Below, piece after piece: positions 19,218 through 29,304 of a stretch of DNA of 64,000 nt. The stretch comes from Anomaloglossus baeobatrachus. Taxonomy: Eukaryota > Chordata > Amphibia > Anura > Aromobatidae. Under the pieces are notes generated by a model. That model did no database searches, had not been told where the DNA came from, and worked only from the letters and a program-made list of their open reading frames with translations. The DNA is taken from the NCBI RefSeq assembly GCF_048569485.1, contig NW_027445261.1, forward strand, positions 620,001-684,000, read 5' to 3'. A program made the position numbers and the translations under genes. The stretch's first letter is position 1, and the number at the start of each line of letters is the position of its first letter.

Positions 19218-19367
19218 CATGCTATGCACTTGGAAGAAAGCTGTGAGAATTTAGACTTTATTCTCAAGAAACTTAACTACAAGGAGCATGGATGGTCAAT
19301 ATGTGGTGGTCTAAAAATGTTCTCATTGCTTCTTGGGCAGCAAGGAGGATATATTAAATACCCATGC
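19218..19367 (+). other. Uncharacterised protein fossil, piece 2
   Basis: The reading LNYKEHGWSICGGLKMFSLL then LGQQGGYIKYPC matches the middle of the same family as piece 1. The two flanking solo LTRs interrupt it on both sides. Confidence 0.55.
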
Positions 19368-20074
19368 TGTTCTGCCTCATGGCAGCCTGCTAATAGTCAT
19401 TCATTGAAATTTCTGTTACAACCCCTAGAGGTCATTGTTATTCTTTTGAATTGCTGAGTTTCCCTTTAAGCTAAATGTATTCTGGGTAAGGAATGCCTCC
19501 CTGAGCTGAGAAGAAGCCTGCAGCCATTTTCTCTTTGGATTTGTCAGGAAAGGACATGCCGACTTACCTCTCTGTACATTCACCCCTGCCTAGTGTAATC
19601 CGGTGAGCAAAGCAAATTACATGTGTTAGTGATAGAATCCTAGATGGAAGAGTGTAGTAAATGCATTGTACATTGTACTTCTACACCTTTAGTGTCATCC
19701 CTGTCTTGTTTGTCTAGATAGGATTTCTATGTATTGCAGATGCAGTGACCTTTCACCTACATTCTCGTAAGAACTGCATCTCATGTACTGTTATGCTATG
19801 TTAACTCTGTATTAACACTGTACTGACTGTAATCATTTTCTTGTTATAGTTTTTACCCGTATAAAACAGTATCTTGGATATACCGTATTCTGTCTTCAAC
19901 TGCATCTTGGATATTCCTATATTCACTGTATATTCCATGTATACTGCAATCAAGTTCACGTTACCAGCTAATAAATCAAGGCTATTGAACTCCACAGTCT
20001 GTTTATTTGAAATGTGAACTAGGGTTTAGCTGTATGCTAGAGATTCACAGCATTACGTAAAAGAAGGCAGAACA
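19368..20074 (+). mobile_element. Solo LTR, 707 bp, 5 bp target duplication CATGC
   Basis: The ends are TGTTCTGCCT and AGGCAGAACA, a perfect 10 bp inverted repeat with TG...CA. CATGC flanks both sides (19363-19367 and 20075-20079). A TATAAAA box near 19859 and an AATAAA signal near 19971 in the expected order support plus orientation and a U3-R-U5 layout. Confidence 0.85.
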
Positions 20075-20340
20075 CATGCTTTTTGTGTGAATTGGAAAGC
20101 CAGGTTAGGACTCTTCACTGGAGCAAAAAAAATTGGCCAACAAGAACATCTTTGTAACCGGGACTCAAGAACATTGTTGCATAAAGCTTAGTTGATCCCA
20201 CCTAAAGTTCTCTTGCCACCACTCCACTGTAAGCTTGGACTGATGAAGCTGTTTGTGAAAGCGCTACTGAAAGAAGGAGAGATGTTTAAGTACCTGTGTA
20301 CCAAGTTTCAGGGACTGTCAGAATCAAGTCTGAAGGAAGG
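20075..20340 (+). other. Uncharacterised protein fossil, piece 3
   Basis: The reading KLGLMKLFVKALLKEGEMFK and YLCTKFQGLSESSLKEGV is highly characteristic of the same family. The upstream part (20080-20210) also shows family-like words such as NWPTRTSL and SLVDPT. Broken and partial. Confidence 0.6.
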
Positions 20341-21133
20341 TGTGATGCCCTGACAAAACCAGGTAGTTACAGATAGGCCCCCGCACAACACCTTTCCTCA
20401 CTTAGGAAACACACAGCCGACCTGAAACCCTAGTCACCTAGGACCCTGAAGCCAGGACCGAAACCAGCGGCCTAGCTAATTAAATGATTGAGGGCAGGAT
20501 TATAGGTCCTATCCCACCTAAAGTCCCTCAAAGAAGACAACAGCCCACTGATAGGGATAAGGCCACCGCCAGGGCCCTTAGATCCCACGGGCCAGCGCCT
20601 GCGGGCACGGCTCCTTAGGCCATATCCAGCCGGGAGCGGACTCCTGAGTTCCAGACCAGGCAGTCCACCATACACAAAAACAAGTGCAGAGTAAAGGACA
20701 GCGACCACCAGCCTGGGTGGGGGACCTGAATGCAACCGGCCGGGGCGGCAGGCCACCAGCACCTTTGGTTTACCGAAAGACTCGTGTGATTCATTTACTG
20801 TGAGTAACCAAACATCCCCCTGCTTGCTCAGGCGCGCCGGCCCTTGCCATCACCATACCCTGCACAAAGACACTGGGCCCCGGGGCAATCATCCCTACAC
20901 ACGGAGGGGTTAACATCCAGCTGCCACTACATCTCTCCCGGGTATCCCATAACGGCAGCGGTGGTGTCCCACCTCACCACACACCGTTGGTGGCGTCACA
21001 AACTTAATACGGCCTAGCCCATACATCTACATTCCTCCTTTTATTCGACATGTCCGCGAGACCCCCGGGTCGAGCCACTCTCTTAGAAGGTCTGGATCCG
21101 ACCAACGGCGGCTGCTGGCACAGGGGCAGCACA
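20341..21133 (+). mobile_element. Solo LTR, ~793 bp, target duplication unclear
   Basis: It starts TGTGATGCCCTGAC and ends GGGGCAGCACA, with no coding sequence. The start resembles the TGTGACGCCCTGGAC family at 18304-19217. Flanks GAAGG and AAAGC match at only three of five bases, so the boundaries are less certain than for the other three and the insertion may be older. Confidence 0.65.
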
Positions 21134-21560
21134 AAAGCATTTTTGTGGGTTCGGATATTCAGAAACCCATGAATGAAGGATGACGTGTTTTAAACAATAA
21201 TGAAAACTGTTGAAAAAAGGGCTTGGGACTCTTTGAAAGAAGCAATAAATACGTTTCTAGGTAACAACAAAGAATCAAAATTTAAGTCCATCGTGGAGAA
21301 CATGCTGAAACGTTTCAAAGCCTTGGGTTGTCTAATGAATTTGAAGTTACATTTTTTACATTCCTATTTGGACTACTTGTCTGAAAACCTTGGTGCTGGT
21401 GGGAAGAACAAGAAGGTTTTCATCGGAATATCAAGGAGATGGAACGACGATACCAAAGTAAATGAAACGTGAACATGATTGCCGGATGCTTCACAGAGAA
21501 GATCCACAGGCCTTCTATAAGAGAAAAGGGGGATCTAGAGAAAAGGAAAAAGTGCAAGAA
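21134..21560 (+). other. Uncharacterised protein fossil, piece 4 (C-terminal part)
   Basis: An open stretch at 21200-21472 reads EKRAWDSLKEAINTFLGNNK, VENMLKRFKALGCLMNLKLH and FLHSYLDYLSENLGA, landmarks of the C-terminal third of the family. After 21460 the words REDPQAFYKRK still look like the family's end. Downstream are AATAAA-type signals near 21561 and 21595. Broken. Confidence 0.6.
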
Positions 21561-22367
21561 TAAATTTCTAATAAAGTTGCAGAATGACTGTACAATAAAT
21601 AAATGTATTTTATATATAAAATTGTGAATATTTTTGGTTACAATAAGTATTTTTCTTGTTCATGTCACTTGTATGTAACTTCACACATGGATTGTACAAA
21701 ATCAATATTTGATGGTTAAAAAAAAATATTTATTTTTTTTTTTAAATCAGGACATTAGAAAACATAATAATCAGTCACTGGATTTGAAGTTTCATAAACC
21801 AAAATTTTACATAGCTGTGTAATTTGTCGGGCACCCACCGACAATAGAATAGCGCCAGATTTAGGAAGCTGGCTGAGGTCTGCAAAGTCTGTAGCCAGGT
21901 GACAAAATTGTCCAACCTGGGTTTCTTCCTTAAGTAGTCTCTGGTATGATGATATGGTATAATCCTGGCAGCCGGAGTCGAAATCCCTAGATTGCGGTTA
22001 TGATCTCCAATCGGAATTGGAGCCCCTAGATTGAAGCCATGTAGCCAAGTGATCCTCTAGTTGAAGCCAAAGTCCCTAGACCGAGTCCACAAGGCATCCT
22101 GGTTCTGATCCCCTAGCCAGCTCCTAAGAGCTTAGACTAGATCATGCAACATCCATCAACAACCTGGTGACTCCAAGAAGTCCCCTTTTATAGCCATAAC
22201 CTTCCCTTAGGATATACTGTGCCCTTATCAGATTGGTTGTACAAGGTTGCTTCTCTTATTGGATGAATTTCAAGCTGCATGGATAATGTTCATTTAAATG
22301 ATGTGGATAGAAAGACTGAAGATATCTACATGTAGTCTGAAATCCATCATGAATCAATACTATTTTA
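21561..22367 (-). other. A+T-rich tail, then a possible minus-strand LTR or promoter
   Basis: 21561-21820 is A+T-rich with no coding signal. 21820-22330 has degenerate repeats of a CCCTAGATTGAAGCC-like motif (about 21985-22090). On the minus strand it carries GGCTATAAAAGGGG (near 22187-22200), a strong TATA box. It may be another LTR in minus orientation, but I cannot find clear ends. Confidence 0.3.
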
Positions 22368-22980
22368 CACAGTCATAAGCAGCCCATGGGCATTCACCTG
22401 CATTCAAACCAATAACAGCTCATAGACCAGACAATCCATCTACCACTGGACCAAAGACAGGAAGTTAAATCCACTGCCTGCGGTAACCAACTTAATCCTA
22501 TAGGCTACTCACACAACAAACCCAACAGAAAGGAAAAAAACATGGCTTCGATTATCCATCCAATGAAAACGCATAACCATTGTGAGCCATTGGACAATGC
22601 AATTGGACACTTGGTGACATGGTGCACGGCCCAATGAATCAAGTCTTTACTTCATATTCACGGTTTAAGCCCTTGGGTTCTAATGTGCCCAGAGTACATA
22701 TCCAGAAAGATTCTCTTTCTTTGAGCTAAACACAAGTCAACAATACATTGTAAGCAGATTCTATTACCAGTCCCACACCATTTTGTGACGCATAATCACA
22801 CAGTGATCCAATTAAGATTCCAAGTCATCGGACATGTCCAAGCCATACGCAGAGGAGGCAATAGAATTAGGAAGCTCAAAGAAAGGGAATCTTTCTGGAT
22901 ATATACTCTGGGCACATTGGAACCCAAAGGCTTAAACCATGAATATGAAGTACAGACTTGATTCATTGGGCCATGCATGG
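22368..22980 (+). mobile_element. Penelope-like element fragment 1 (GIY-YIG endonuclease end)
   Basis: At 22740-22965 the translation contains RIRKLKERESFWIYTLGTLE and PKGLNHEYE, the C-terminal end of the GIY-YIG endonuclease domain of Penelope-like elements (Neptune type). This is separate from LTR retrotransposons: a reverse transcriptase plus GIY-YIG nuclease. Upstream, 22626-22728 is the inverse of 22874-22978, so the endonuclease end is duplicated head to head around a 145 bp loop. A direct copy of the whole arrangement is at 30365-30976. Confidence 0.65.
22385..22465 (-). tRNA. tRNA-like sequence (pseudo-tRNA or SINE head)
   Basis: The minus strand has TGGTCCAGTGG, close to an A box, and GGTTTGAATGC, close to a B box, about 45 bases apart. 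No complete cloverleaf could be confirmed by eye. A direct copy with small changes is at about 30380-30460. It may be the tRNA-derived head of a SINE. Confidence 0.3.
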
Positions 22981-23640
22981 ACATAATGGACATAATTCTA
23001 ATAGGCAGGACAGGTAATAAGGAGCACAAGTTATATGCTAAAATGTGTTGTGTGACAAGACAGACACAGGAAAGGACATGATAACAGGTGTAGGGACCAA
23101 CAAGGTGAGACAAGGGGTATCAGGATAGGGTCAAGTAGGTATGAATGTAGTAATGGGGCAGGCATAGAGAATTGTATGTGAATGTGAATTACAATAAATC
23201 ACTAAGGAAAGGAATATGTGAGTGTGTGCCTAATGTAAACTAATATTGTACTGGCAAAATTATAGATGGAAAGGGAGAAGGGGAGGGGGGAGAGAGGAGG
23301 CTGTAATTGACTACAAGGGTATGAGTTATGAGTGATCATAGGGATAGTGTTACATAAGTGGAAATACCTATGGAGGACCGGATGTGTAAGCGCATACCTT
23401 ATACAAACCTATAGAGTGCTGATGGGTGAGAGTGTGATGTTAGATATAAGACATCCTATAGTGAATAGTGAGCCGTAATCAAGTGCAACAGGGATATTTC
23501 ACGTGACTATGGGAACCTGGAAGGTAAAGAAAGGGGAGAAAAAACTGTTAGACAAGGTAATCAGACATAATGTAACCAGTTGATCAGACATGATCACCTG
23601 GTTTGAGACCCCCTGCCTTACACTATATAGATATCATGTT
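22981..23640 (-). mobile_element. Penelope-associated 3' sequence, inverted relative to fragment 1
   Basis: 23255-23600 is the reverse complement of 31075-31423, which follows Penelope fragment 2 in the same orientation. Here the same non-coding block is flipped relative to the endonuclease fragment. No coding signal. Confidence 0.5.
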
Positions 23641-24202
23641 CATTCCCCATCTATCTTGCTCAGGAGAGCATCTCCCTCCCCCGGCACCAAGAGCAGCTCA
23701 TACTGAATTGTTACATTGACTAGTAACACTGCACACAGAAATGCACCTTAATATTCCACTGTTAACCCTTTCCTCCCAGCAGTAACACACAACTCCTCAC
23801 CTTGATATCATGGTGATTTATGGTCAGAATGACTTCAATGCGATCAGTGATTTCTATTCTAGCTCTGCTCACATAGATTTTATATCCACACTCAACTATA
23901 GGCCGTTCTTCATATTTTGGGGGCTTTTAGTCAGATATACTAGTTTGTGCCTGTATAGTATTGGTGTAGATGGGAGTGTAGGGCATGGGTTACATGGCAC
24001 TGTGGTGGAATACTGATGGGAGGTATTGGTGCTGTGTTTGATGCTTCTACTGGGTATTTTCCTACAAATACTGGAACAGCTCACTGCTTAGAATGATCCT
24101 TCCCAGCTCTATAATATATTATATATACCCCACAATGCAGGCTCACACACACATTTGTCTCAAGTGTGTTGTAGGGACACAGATACAGTCTTGGTCATGT
24201 GA
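23641..24202. other. No recognisable gene
   Basis: A+T-rich, low-information sequence with no convincing open frame and no terminal motif. It probably continues on the far side of the DNA transposon at 24203-24782. Confidence 0.4.
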
Positions 24203-24782
24203 CTAAAGGCTACTTTACACACTGCGATATCGGTCCCGATATCGCTAGTGTGGGTACCCGCCCCCATCTGTTGCGCGACACGGGCAAATCGCTGCCCATG
24301 CCGCACAAACACCGACCAGACCCGTCACACATACTTACCTGCCCGGCGACGTCGCTGTGTCCGGCGAACCGCCTCCTTTCTAAGGGGGCGGTCCGTGCGG
24401 CGTCACAGCGACGTCACTGAGCGACCGCCCAATAGCAGCGGAGGGGCGGAGATGAGTGGCCGGAACATCCCGCCCACCTCCTTCCTTCCTCATAGCGGCT
24501 GGGAGGCAGGTAAGGAGAGGTTCCTAGTTTCTGCGGTGTCACACGGAGCGATGTGTGCTACCGCAGGAGTGACGAACTACATCGTTACTGCTGCAGTAAC
24601 GATAATCGAGAATGGAGACCCATGTCACCGATGAGCGATTTTGCACGTTTTTGCAACGATGCAAAATCGCTCATCGGTATCACACGCAGCAACATCGCTA
24701 ATGCGGCCGGATGTGCGTCACAAATTCCGTGACCCCAACGACTCCGCATTAGCGATGTCGCAGCGTGTAAAGCCCCCTTTAG
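24203..24782. mobile_element. Non-autonomous DNA transposon (MITE-like), ~580 bp
   Basis: The left end CTAAAGGCTACTTTACAC and the inverse of the right end CTAAAGGGGGCTTTACAC form an imperfect TIR of about 30 bp (roughly 25 matches). The interior is G+C-rich and unlike its A+T-rich surroundings, and has no transposase. It contains two strong internal hairpins: a 23 bp palindrome near 24580-24603 and a 17 bp arm pair at about 24631-24678. The superfamily was not settled because no clear target duplication is visible. Confidence 0.7.
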
Positions 24783-25621
24783 TGGGAGTGGTGTACAGGG
24801 TCTTAGCAGTAAAGAGTATTCCATATTTCTGCCAGATACCCACAGAAATATTGAAATCTGAAAAAAGAGACTTCTGCTCATTGAAGGTAAGAACTGCTCA
24901 CATAGCGTTCAACTCCACAGCAAACGAGTGCTCTAGCACTGGCATCTCAGCAGGGATATTCCCCTACTACACATGTGTGTCTAGGTCACTGTGACAGTTT
25001 ACAGGACATAACTCAGGGCACCTAGACAGAAGGCAGAGGGACTACTTTCTATTTCTGGTGTAGAGCTTAGTACAATATATATATATTTATACTATTACAT
25101 GGGACACATGTACCTTGTATTACCATTATTCGCTGTATATGAACCCCTTTTCTCCGGGCATTATTTGTCTATAGCATTTTTCACGAACCTGAGGCAACTG
25201 AGAACCCTTCAGTGAAGGAATTCCACTAACCCTCACAATACCTACCAGGGGCCTCCCTGCAGTAACTCAGGTAGTTGTACCCATTCTCTTTCCGCATTCT
25301 ATGTGTTCTTCTTCTTTCTTCTTTTTTTTCTTTTTTCTTCTTTTTATTTCTATCATGTAGTTCAGGGGTTTATAGATATATGTCCTGCATCTCATATTTC
25401 CTTTAGTGGTGCTTCTTACCCATTCTCATATCATTTACCCTAGTATTTCATGATCCTGAGGCGACTGAGAACCCTTTAATAAAGGAATCCTTTTTCACCT
25501 GAATTGTCAAGTGATACTTACCAGTGACTATCACGTAATGTTACAGGTAGTTCCATTTTCTTCCTCTTCTTTCTCTCCTTTCTTCTTTGTCACACGGTCC
25601 ATTGTGTTATAGCCCACGTGT
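24783..25621. other. Non-coding; degenerate direct repeat, possibly Penelope terminal sequence
   Basis: Two copies of a CCTGAGGC(A/G)ACTGAGAACCC motif, at about 25191 and 25454, start related blocks of roughly 260 bp that each end in a pyrimidine-rich CTTCTTTCTT stretch and a GTAG or GTCAC. The layout suggests a diverged tandem duplication of a retroelement terminus. No gene was seen. Confidence 0.35.
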
Positions 25622-25639
25622 CATGATAACACTTGTACC

Positions 25640-26340
25640 ATCTTTTCATTTAGATTCCACCTACAATTATTTACCGATTCCAGTTCTGGAATAGGCTTTC
25701 ATCATCTACTCACTAGAATTCTCAAGTTCATAAGGTACTGAGACATATACATGTTCACACCATTATAAAGAACAAAGTATAAACATTGAGGTTTTTCTCA
25801 CACCCATGTTCCTGTGTTCTTTGATATGATATGTGTTCATTTCCTTCACTATATAGGATTGCAAGTTTTCCATTTGTACCTTAATGGCAATGACGCTATA
25901 CAATTGAACACATATCATCCTGTTATCCATATAGGTGTGTATTTACCTGCTTGACTATTTTTGGTTGTTTGATCCAGAATGTTTCTCCAGATAGGTCATG
26001 TGGAAATTTTCTTTCCTCAGTACAAATGTTTTCACTATGGCTTTGGAAAATTTTTTTGTATGTGCATCATGGTCATTTGACCCATTGTACTCTCAAGTAG
26101 CAATATATTGTACTGTTATGTTGTACTATGTACTAATTACGTGTTTATATGGTTTTGTAACCCTTTATGATCTTAGATAACTTTATCCTTGATAAAGACC
26201 TAAAAACAAGTTCAAAACGTTGGATGAATTATCCTTTTGCACAAATAAAGAATTTTCAGCATTCTAAGAGTTCTTTTCTTACGTTATTGATCACTATAGT
26301 GTGCCAGAGCTATTTCTATTGAATTAACTCTTATTTTTTC
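25640..26340 (+). mobile_element. Penelope-like element terminal region (arm 2)
   Basis: Counterpart of 6120-6830, here on the plus strand. It includes the hammerhead-like motif at 26187-26226, then an AATAAAGAATTTTCAGCATTC stretch. In this copy the distal stem reads AAGTTCAAAAC instead of AAGGTCGAAAC, so the ribozyme fold is more damaged than in arm 1. Confidence 0.45.
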
Positions 26341-26619
26341 TGAGCACCTGCTATATACACAGTGAGCCAGACATATTCAATTTTCATTCAGAAGGCAGAG
26401 GGAAGCCTTAGCAGCTGAGCCTATATCTTGGCTTGTGAGCATTAGAACAGGCCGGCGATTACAGGGTAACATGAAAAATGTCCAGCTTGCATTATGACTA
26501 GAACATGACAATATCCTTTTAAGTACTAACCTATGATGCGTTCCTAAGCAGTTGATGTTATATGTTCTACATTTCATTTTCTGCATACTTTACAAGTAGT
26601 AGAATTTGCTTTTATATAG

Positions 26620-26887
26620 GCAACTGGATTTTCACAATGAAAAGGCAAAGGATAACGCCCGAAAAAGACGCCATACATTATGTCAGTGCCATCACTGACA
26701 AACCTGGATTGACCATGAAATACATCAATCCCCTTAAAGGTGAGTTAAAACAAGTTTTAACTAAATTGCCTTAATATTGTCATGCATTAGAATGACTGTC
26801 TTAGGTAATGATAAATATTTTCTACAGGAAGAGGAGTGTTTGCTGAAACTGAAATCGAAAAAGGGAGTTTTGTTGCAGAATATCGAG
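26620..26887 (+). pseudogene. SET-domain (KMT5A/PR-Set7-like) gene relic, two exons (arm 2)
   Basis: Exon-like blocks 26620-26739 and 26828-26887 flank an 88 bp intron with GTGAGT and CTACAG ends. A possible acceptor ATATAG precedes the first, which contains ATGAAAAGGCAAAGG. The splice restores KGRGVFAETEIEKGSFVAEY. The second block ends at a GTGAGC donor, retained here. Methyltransferase family members continue with the cofactor-binding and catalytic motifs, but here Gypsy integrase sequence follows at once. It is a relic of a host or host-derived gene, not a working enzyme. Confidence 0.6.
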
Positions 26888-26892
26888 GTGAG

Positions 26893-27162
26893 CTCACGTA
26901 TGCACTTACGATGGTAGACAACTACTCGAGATTTATGGTTGTGGTACAAGTCAAAGATCTAATGGCCCATACTGCAGCGAAGGTCTTCCAAGCACACTTA
27001 TGCAGACCTCATGGCTACTCAGAGAGAGTCCTCACAGATCAAGGCACTGCCTTTGAAGCGGAAATCTTCAAGGACTTCTGCAGCTTTTACCGATGCAGGA
27101 AGATGCGTACTACACCCTACCATGCTCAAACCAATGGTTATCAACCTGCTCAGGACTTTACC
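26893..27162 (+). mobile_element. Gypsy-type integrase core fragment (fossil, arm 2)
   Basis: Shows MVDNYSRFMVVVQVKD and ERVLTDQGTAFEAEIFKDF followed by RTTPYHAQTNG. Reading continues without a stop from the preceding SET segment, but this is an accidental fusion of fragments. Inverse counterpart of 5299-5565. Confidence 0.75.
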
Positions 27163-27275
27163 CCATATTCCAGATGTGGCCTTACAAGTGATTTATAGAG
27201 GGGTAACAATACGTTGGGATCATCGGATCTAATCTCCCTTTTTATACACCCTAAAATCTTGTTTGCGTTAGAATA
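27163..27275 (-). mobile_element. CR1/L2-type LINE fragment (arm 2)
   Basis: The minus strand reads CIKREIRSDDPNVLLPL and YKSLVRPHLEYG, the same LINE segment as at 5191-5298, sandwiched between the Gypsy integrase (plus) and RT (minus) fragments. Confidence 0.7.
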
Positions 27276-28015
27276 AACAATAACATCATAAAGGTATAGC
27301 AGTACCGTTTCAAAGTTTCGGTGTCCCAAGCAGCATTCCATCAGCCTCTGGAAGGTTCCTGGCAAATTGCACAGCTCGAAGGGCATGCTTTTGAACTCGC
27401 AGAGACCCATCGGGGTGGCAAAGGCGGTCTTCTTCCGGTCTGCCTCAGCAACGGACACTTGCCAATAGTGACTAGTGAGATCAAGGGTAGAAAAATAATT
27501 TGCAGTTGTCAATGCAGCTAGCTATTCCTCAATACAGGGGAGTGGTGCTGTCCTTCTTCTTTAACAGGACCAACGGAGCTGCCCAGAGGCTACAACTGTC
27601 ACGGATAACCCCAGCCTCCTTCATGTTGCTCAACATGTCCTTGGTACACTGGTAATGTGCAGGTAGATTTGGCTTATATCTCTCTTTGATGGGTGGGTGT
27701 GCACTTGTGGGGATGTAGTGTTTGACCCCTTTTATTTTTCAAAAGTCTAGCGGATGTTTGCTGAAGACTTGCTCGTATTCTTGCACTAGCCTGTAGACCC
27801 CCTTCTTGTGATGTGAAGGTGTGGAGTCAGTGCCTACGTGTAATTCCTTACACCACTCCTCTGGCTGACTTGGTGAGCTGTCACTGAATGGGTGGGCTGA
27901 AGCAATGGTGGATGCTGCTGTTTGGATAGCATGTGTATCTACTGAGAACAGCTTATCAATGGTGGCAAATCGGAGCAGCTTAATCTTTTGCTCTCCGCAG
28001 TTCAACACTCTCATG
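27276..28015 (-). mobile_element. Gypsy-type reverse transcriptase region (fossil, arm 2)
   Basis: Minus-strand counterpart of 4435-5190, with the same RT landmarks (LDLTSHYWQVSVAEADRKKT) and upstream linker. Several breaks. It lies next to a leader-like region that continues to the U2 upstream flank. Confidence 0.8.
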
Positions 28016-28903
28016 GGCACTCTTCCCTTCCATATTAATGAATAAAACTATGATGTAAATAGCATATAGATACCCCACAAATGCAGATAAAAGTAGGTTA
28101 TGGGAAAAGGGGGAAGAGAGAAACAGGAAAATAGTGGAATAAAGTATAACTTCCAGGTGGGAGAGGAAATGGCAGCACAGCCAGTGGAGGTGAAGCAAGG
28201 GGAGCCTGCAACTAAAGAGTTGAGAGCGTTATCACATGGTGACTGAGCCTGATTGTAACGGGAGCATAGAGGTGCCGATCCTGTCTTACCTGCGTTGGTG
28301 TAGAAGTGGGTGTCCTGTGGTGGAGTCAGCTATGTGCAGTGGTGGCCATGGGTTCTTTTATGTGCGACCGTAGTAATAGCTGTGCCCACTTCCTGTATGG
28401 GAGTGGAATGCAGTGAGGCTAATGGAACGCACGCCTGCGCATTTGTGTTTAACGTCGCGCATGTGCAGAACGGAGAAAAGGCTGCGCTCACTTCCTAATG
28501 AAAGGGAGTGAGACGCAGCTGGGAAGGGAAGGGAAAAGATTAGGGTTTGGGGATGATGAAAGGGCTTTCTACGGGCAAGGATGGCAAAGGGTGGCAGTGA
28601 CGGAAAGTCAGGCAGATGGTCCTGTCCTGTCCTGTCCGTCCGTCTTTTTGTATCATGAATTGGAAAGACTGCAAGGGGGAGGGGAGGTGCTTGTGCCCAA
28701 AAGGAGGAGTTATTCAGATTCATTGCAGTGGGCGGCGGCTGCAAAAAGTACCATTCTCCTTGTTTTTGCTCTGCAAAACAGCCTTTTCAAGGGTTTGGCT
28801 TGGGTGACAAAATGTCTTCTGTAGGCGTGGGTTTGTCTCCCTCTCCCTAAGATGTGTCCGGTATAGGCCAGGGTGCCACTCAAGGCCGTAACCAATTCGG
28901 GTT
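28016..28903. other. Leader-like region and U2 upstream flank (arm 2)
   Basis: Inverse of 3553-4434. Keeps the TATA-like element and splice-like sites on the minus strand. As the 5' flank of the U2 copy (plus strand), the proximal sequence element of a vertebrate snRNA promoter would be expected about 50-60 bp upstream, near 28845-28860. I could not confirm a consensus there. Confidence 0.35.
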
Positions 28904-29278
28904 ATAGCTTCTCGGCCTTTTGGCTAAGATCAAGTGTAGTTTCGGAGGACGCTACCTTGGTCGGTACTGGAAGGTGCCTGGGATTGCACGTCTGCCGGCC
29001 TTGAGGGAGTGTGTGCGCCTTCTGGTGACACATAGCCCTCTTGTGCCTGGACGGTTCCCAGGCAACGGGAGGCGATCACCTTTGTTATTTTGAAGTCCTA
29101 CTGATAAACAGAAAAAAAAAAAATTAAATCTGTTCTTATCAGTTTAATATCTGATACGTCCCCTCTCTAGGGACCATATATTAAATGGATTTTTAGAACA
29201 AGGAGATGGAAAAAATCTTGCTCTGTCCACTCCACGCATTGACCTGGTATTGCAGTACCTCCAGGACCGGTGCACCCC
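28904..29278 (+). pseudogene. U2 snRNA gene copy split by a ~187 bp insertion (arm 2)
   Basis: Plus-strand counterpart of 3177-3552. U2 sequence runs to GTGTAGT at 28940. The insert occupies 28941-29127. U2 then resumes at ATCTGTTCTTATCAG, keeps the GGATTTTT Sm-like region and stem-loop IV (CTGGTATTGCAGTACCTCC), and ends near 29278. U2 base-pairs with intron branch points, and the GTAGTA element used for this is split by the insertion. Confidence 0.85.
28941..29127 (+). mobile_element. A-tailed insertion inside U2 (arm 2)
   Basis: The same insert as at 3328-3515. It begins TTCGGAGGACGCTACC and ends in about 12 A residues plus TTAA before U2 resumes. Similarity between arms shows the insertion happened before the segment was duplicated. 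Confidence 0.55.
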
Positions 29279-29289
29279 TTCTTAACCGA

Positions 29290-29304
29290 GTTTCCAAAAG
29301 CAGA
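29290..29304 (+). promoter_or_regulatory. snRNA 3' box downstream of U2 (arm 2)
   Basis: GTTTCCAAAAGCAGA, 12 bases past the U2 3' end, identical to the arm 1 copy. Confidence 0.7.

Noticed and set aside
20336-21138. Clean 5 bp target duplication for the fourth solo LTR
   Set aside because: GAAGG and AAAGC agree at only three positions; the LTR is kept but its borders are marked as less certain.
24195-24790. Assigning the MITE to hAT or PiggyBac
   Set aside because: Neither an 8 bp nor a TTAA target duplication is visible at the ends.
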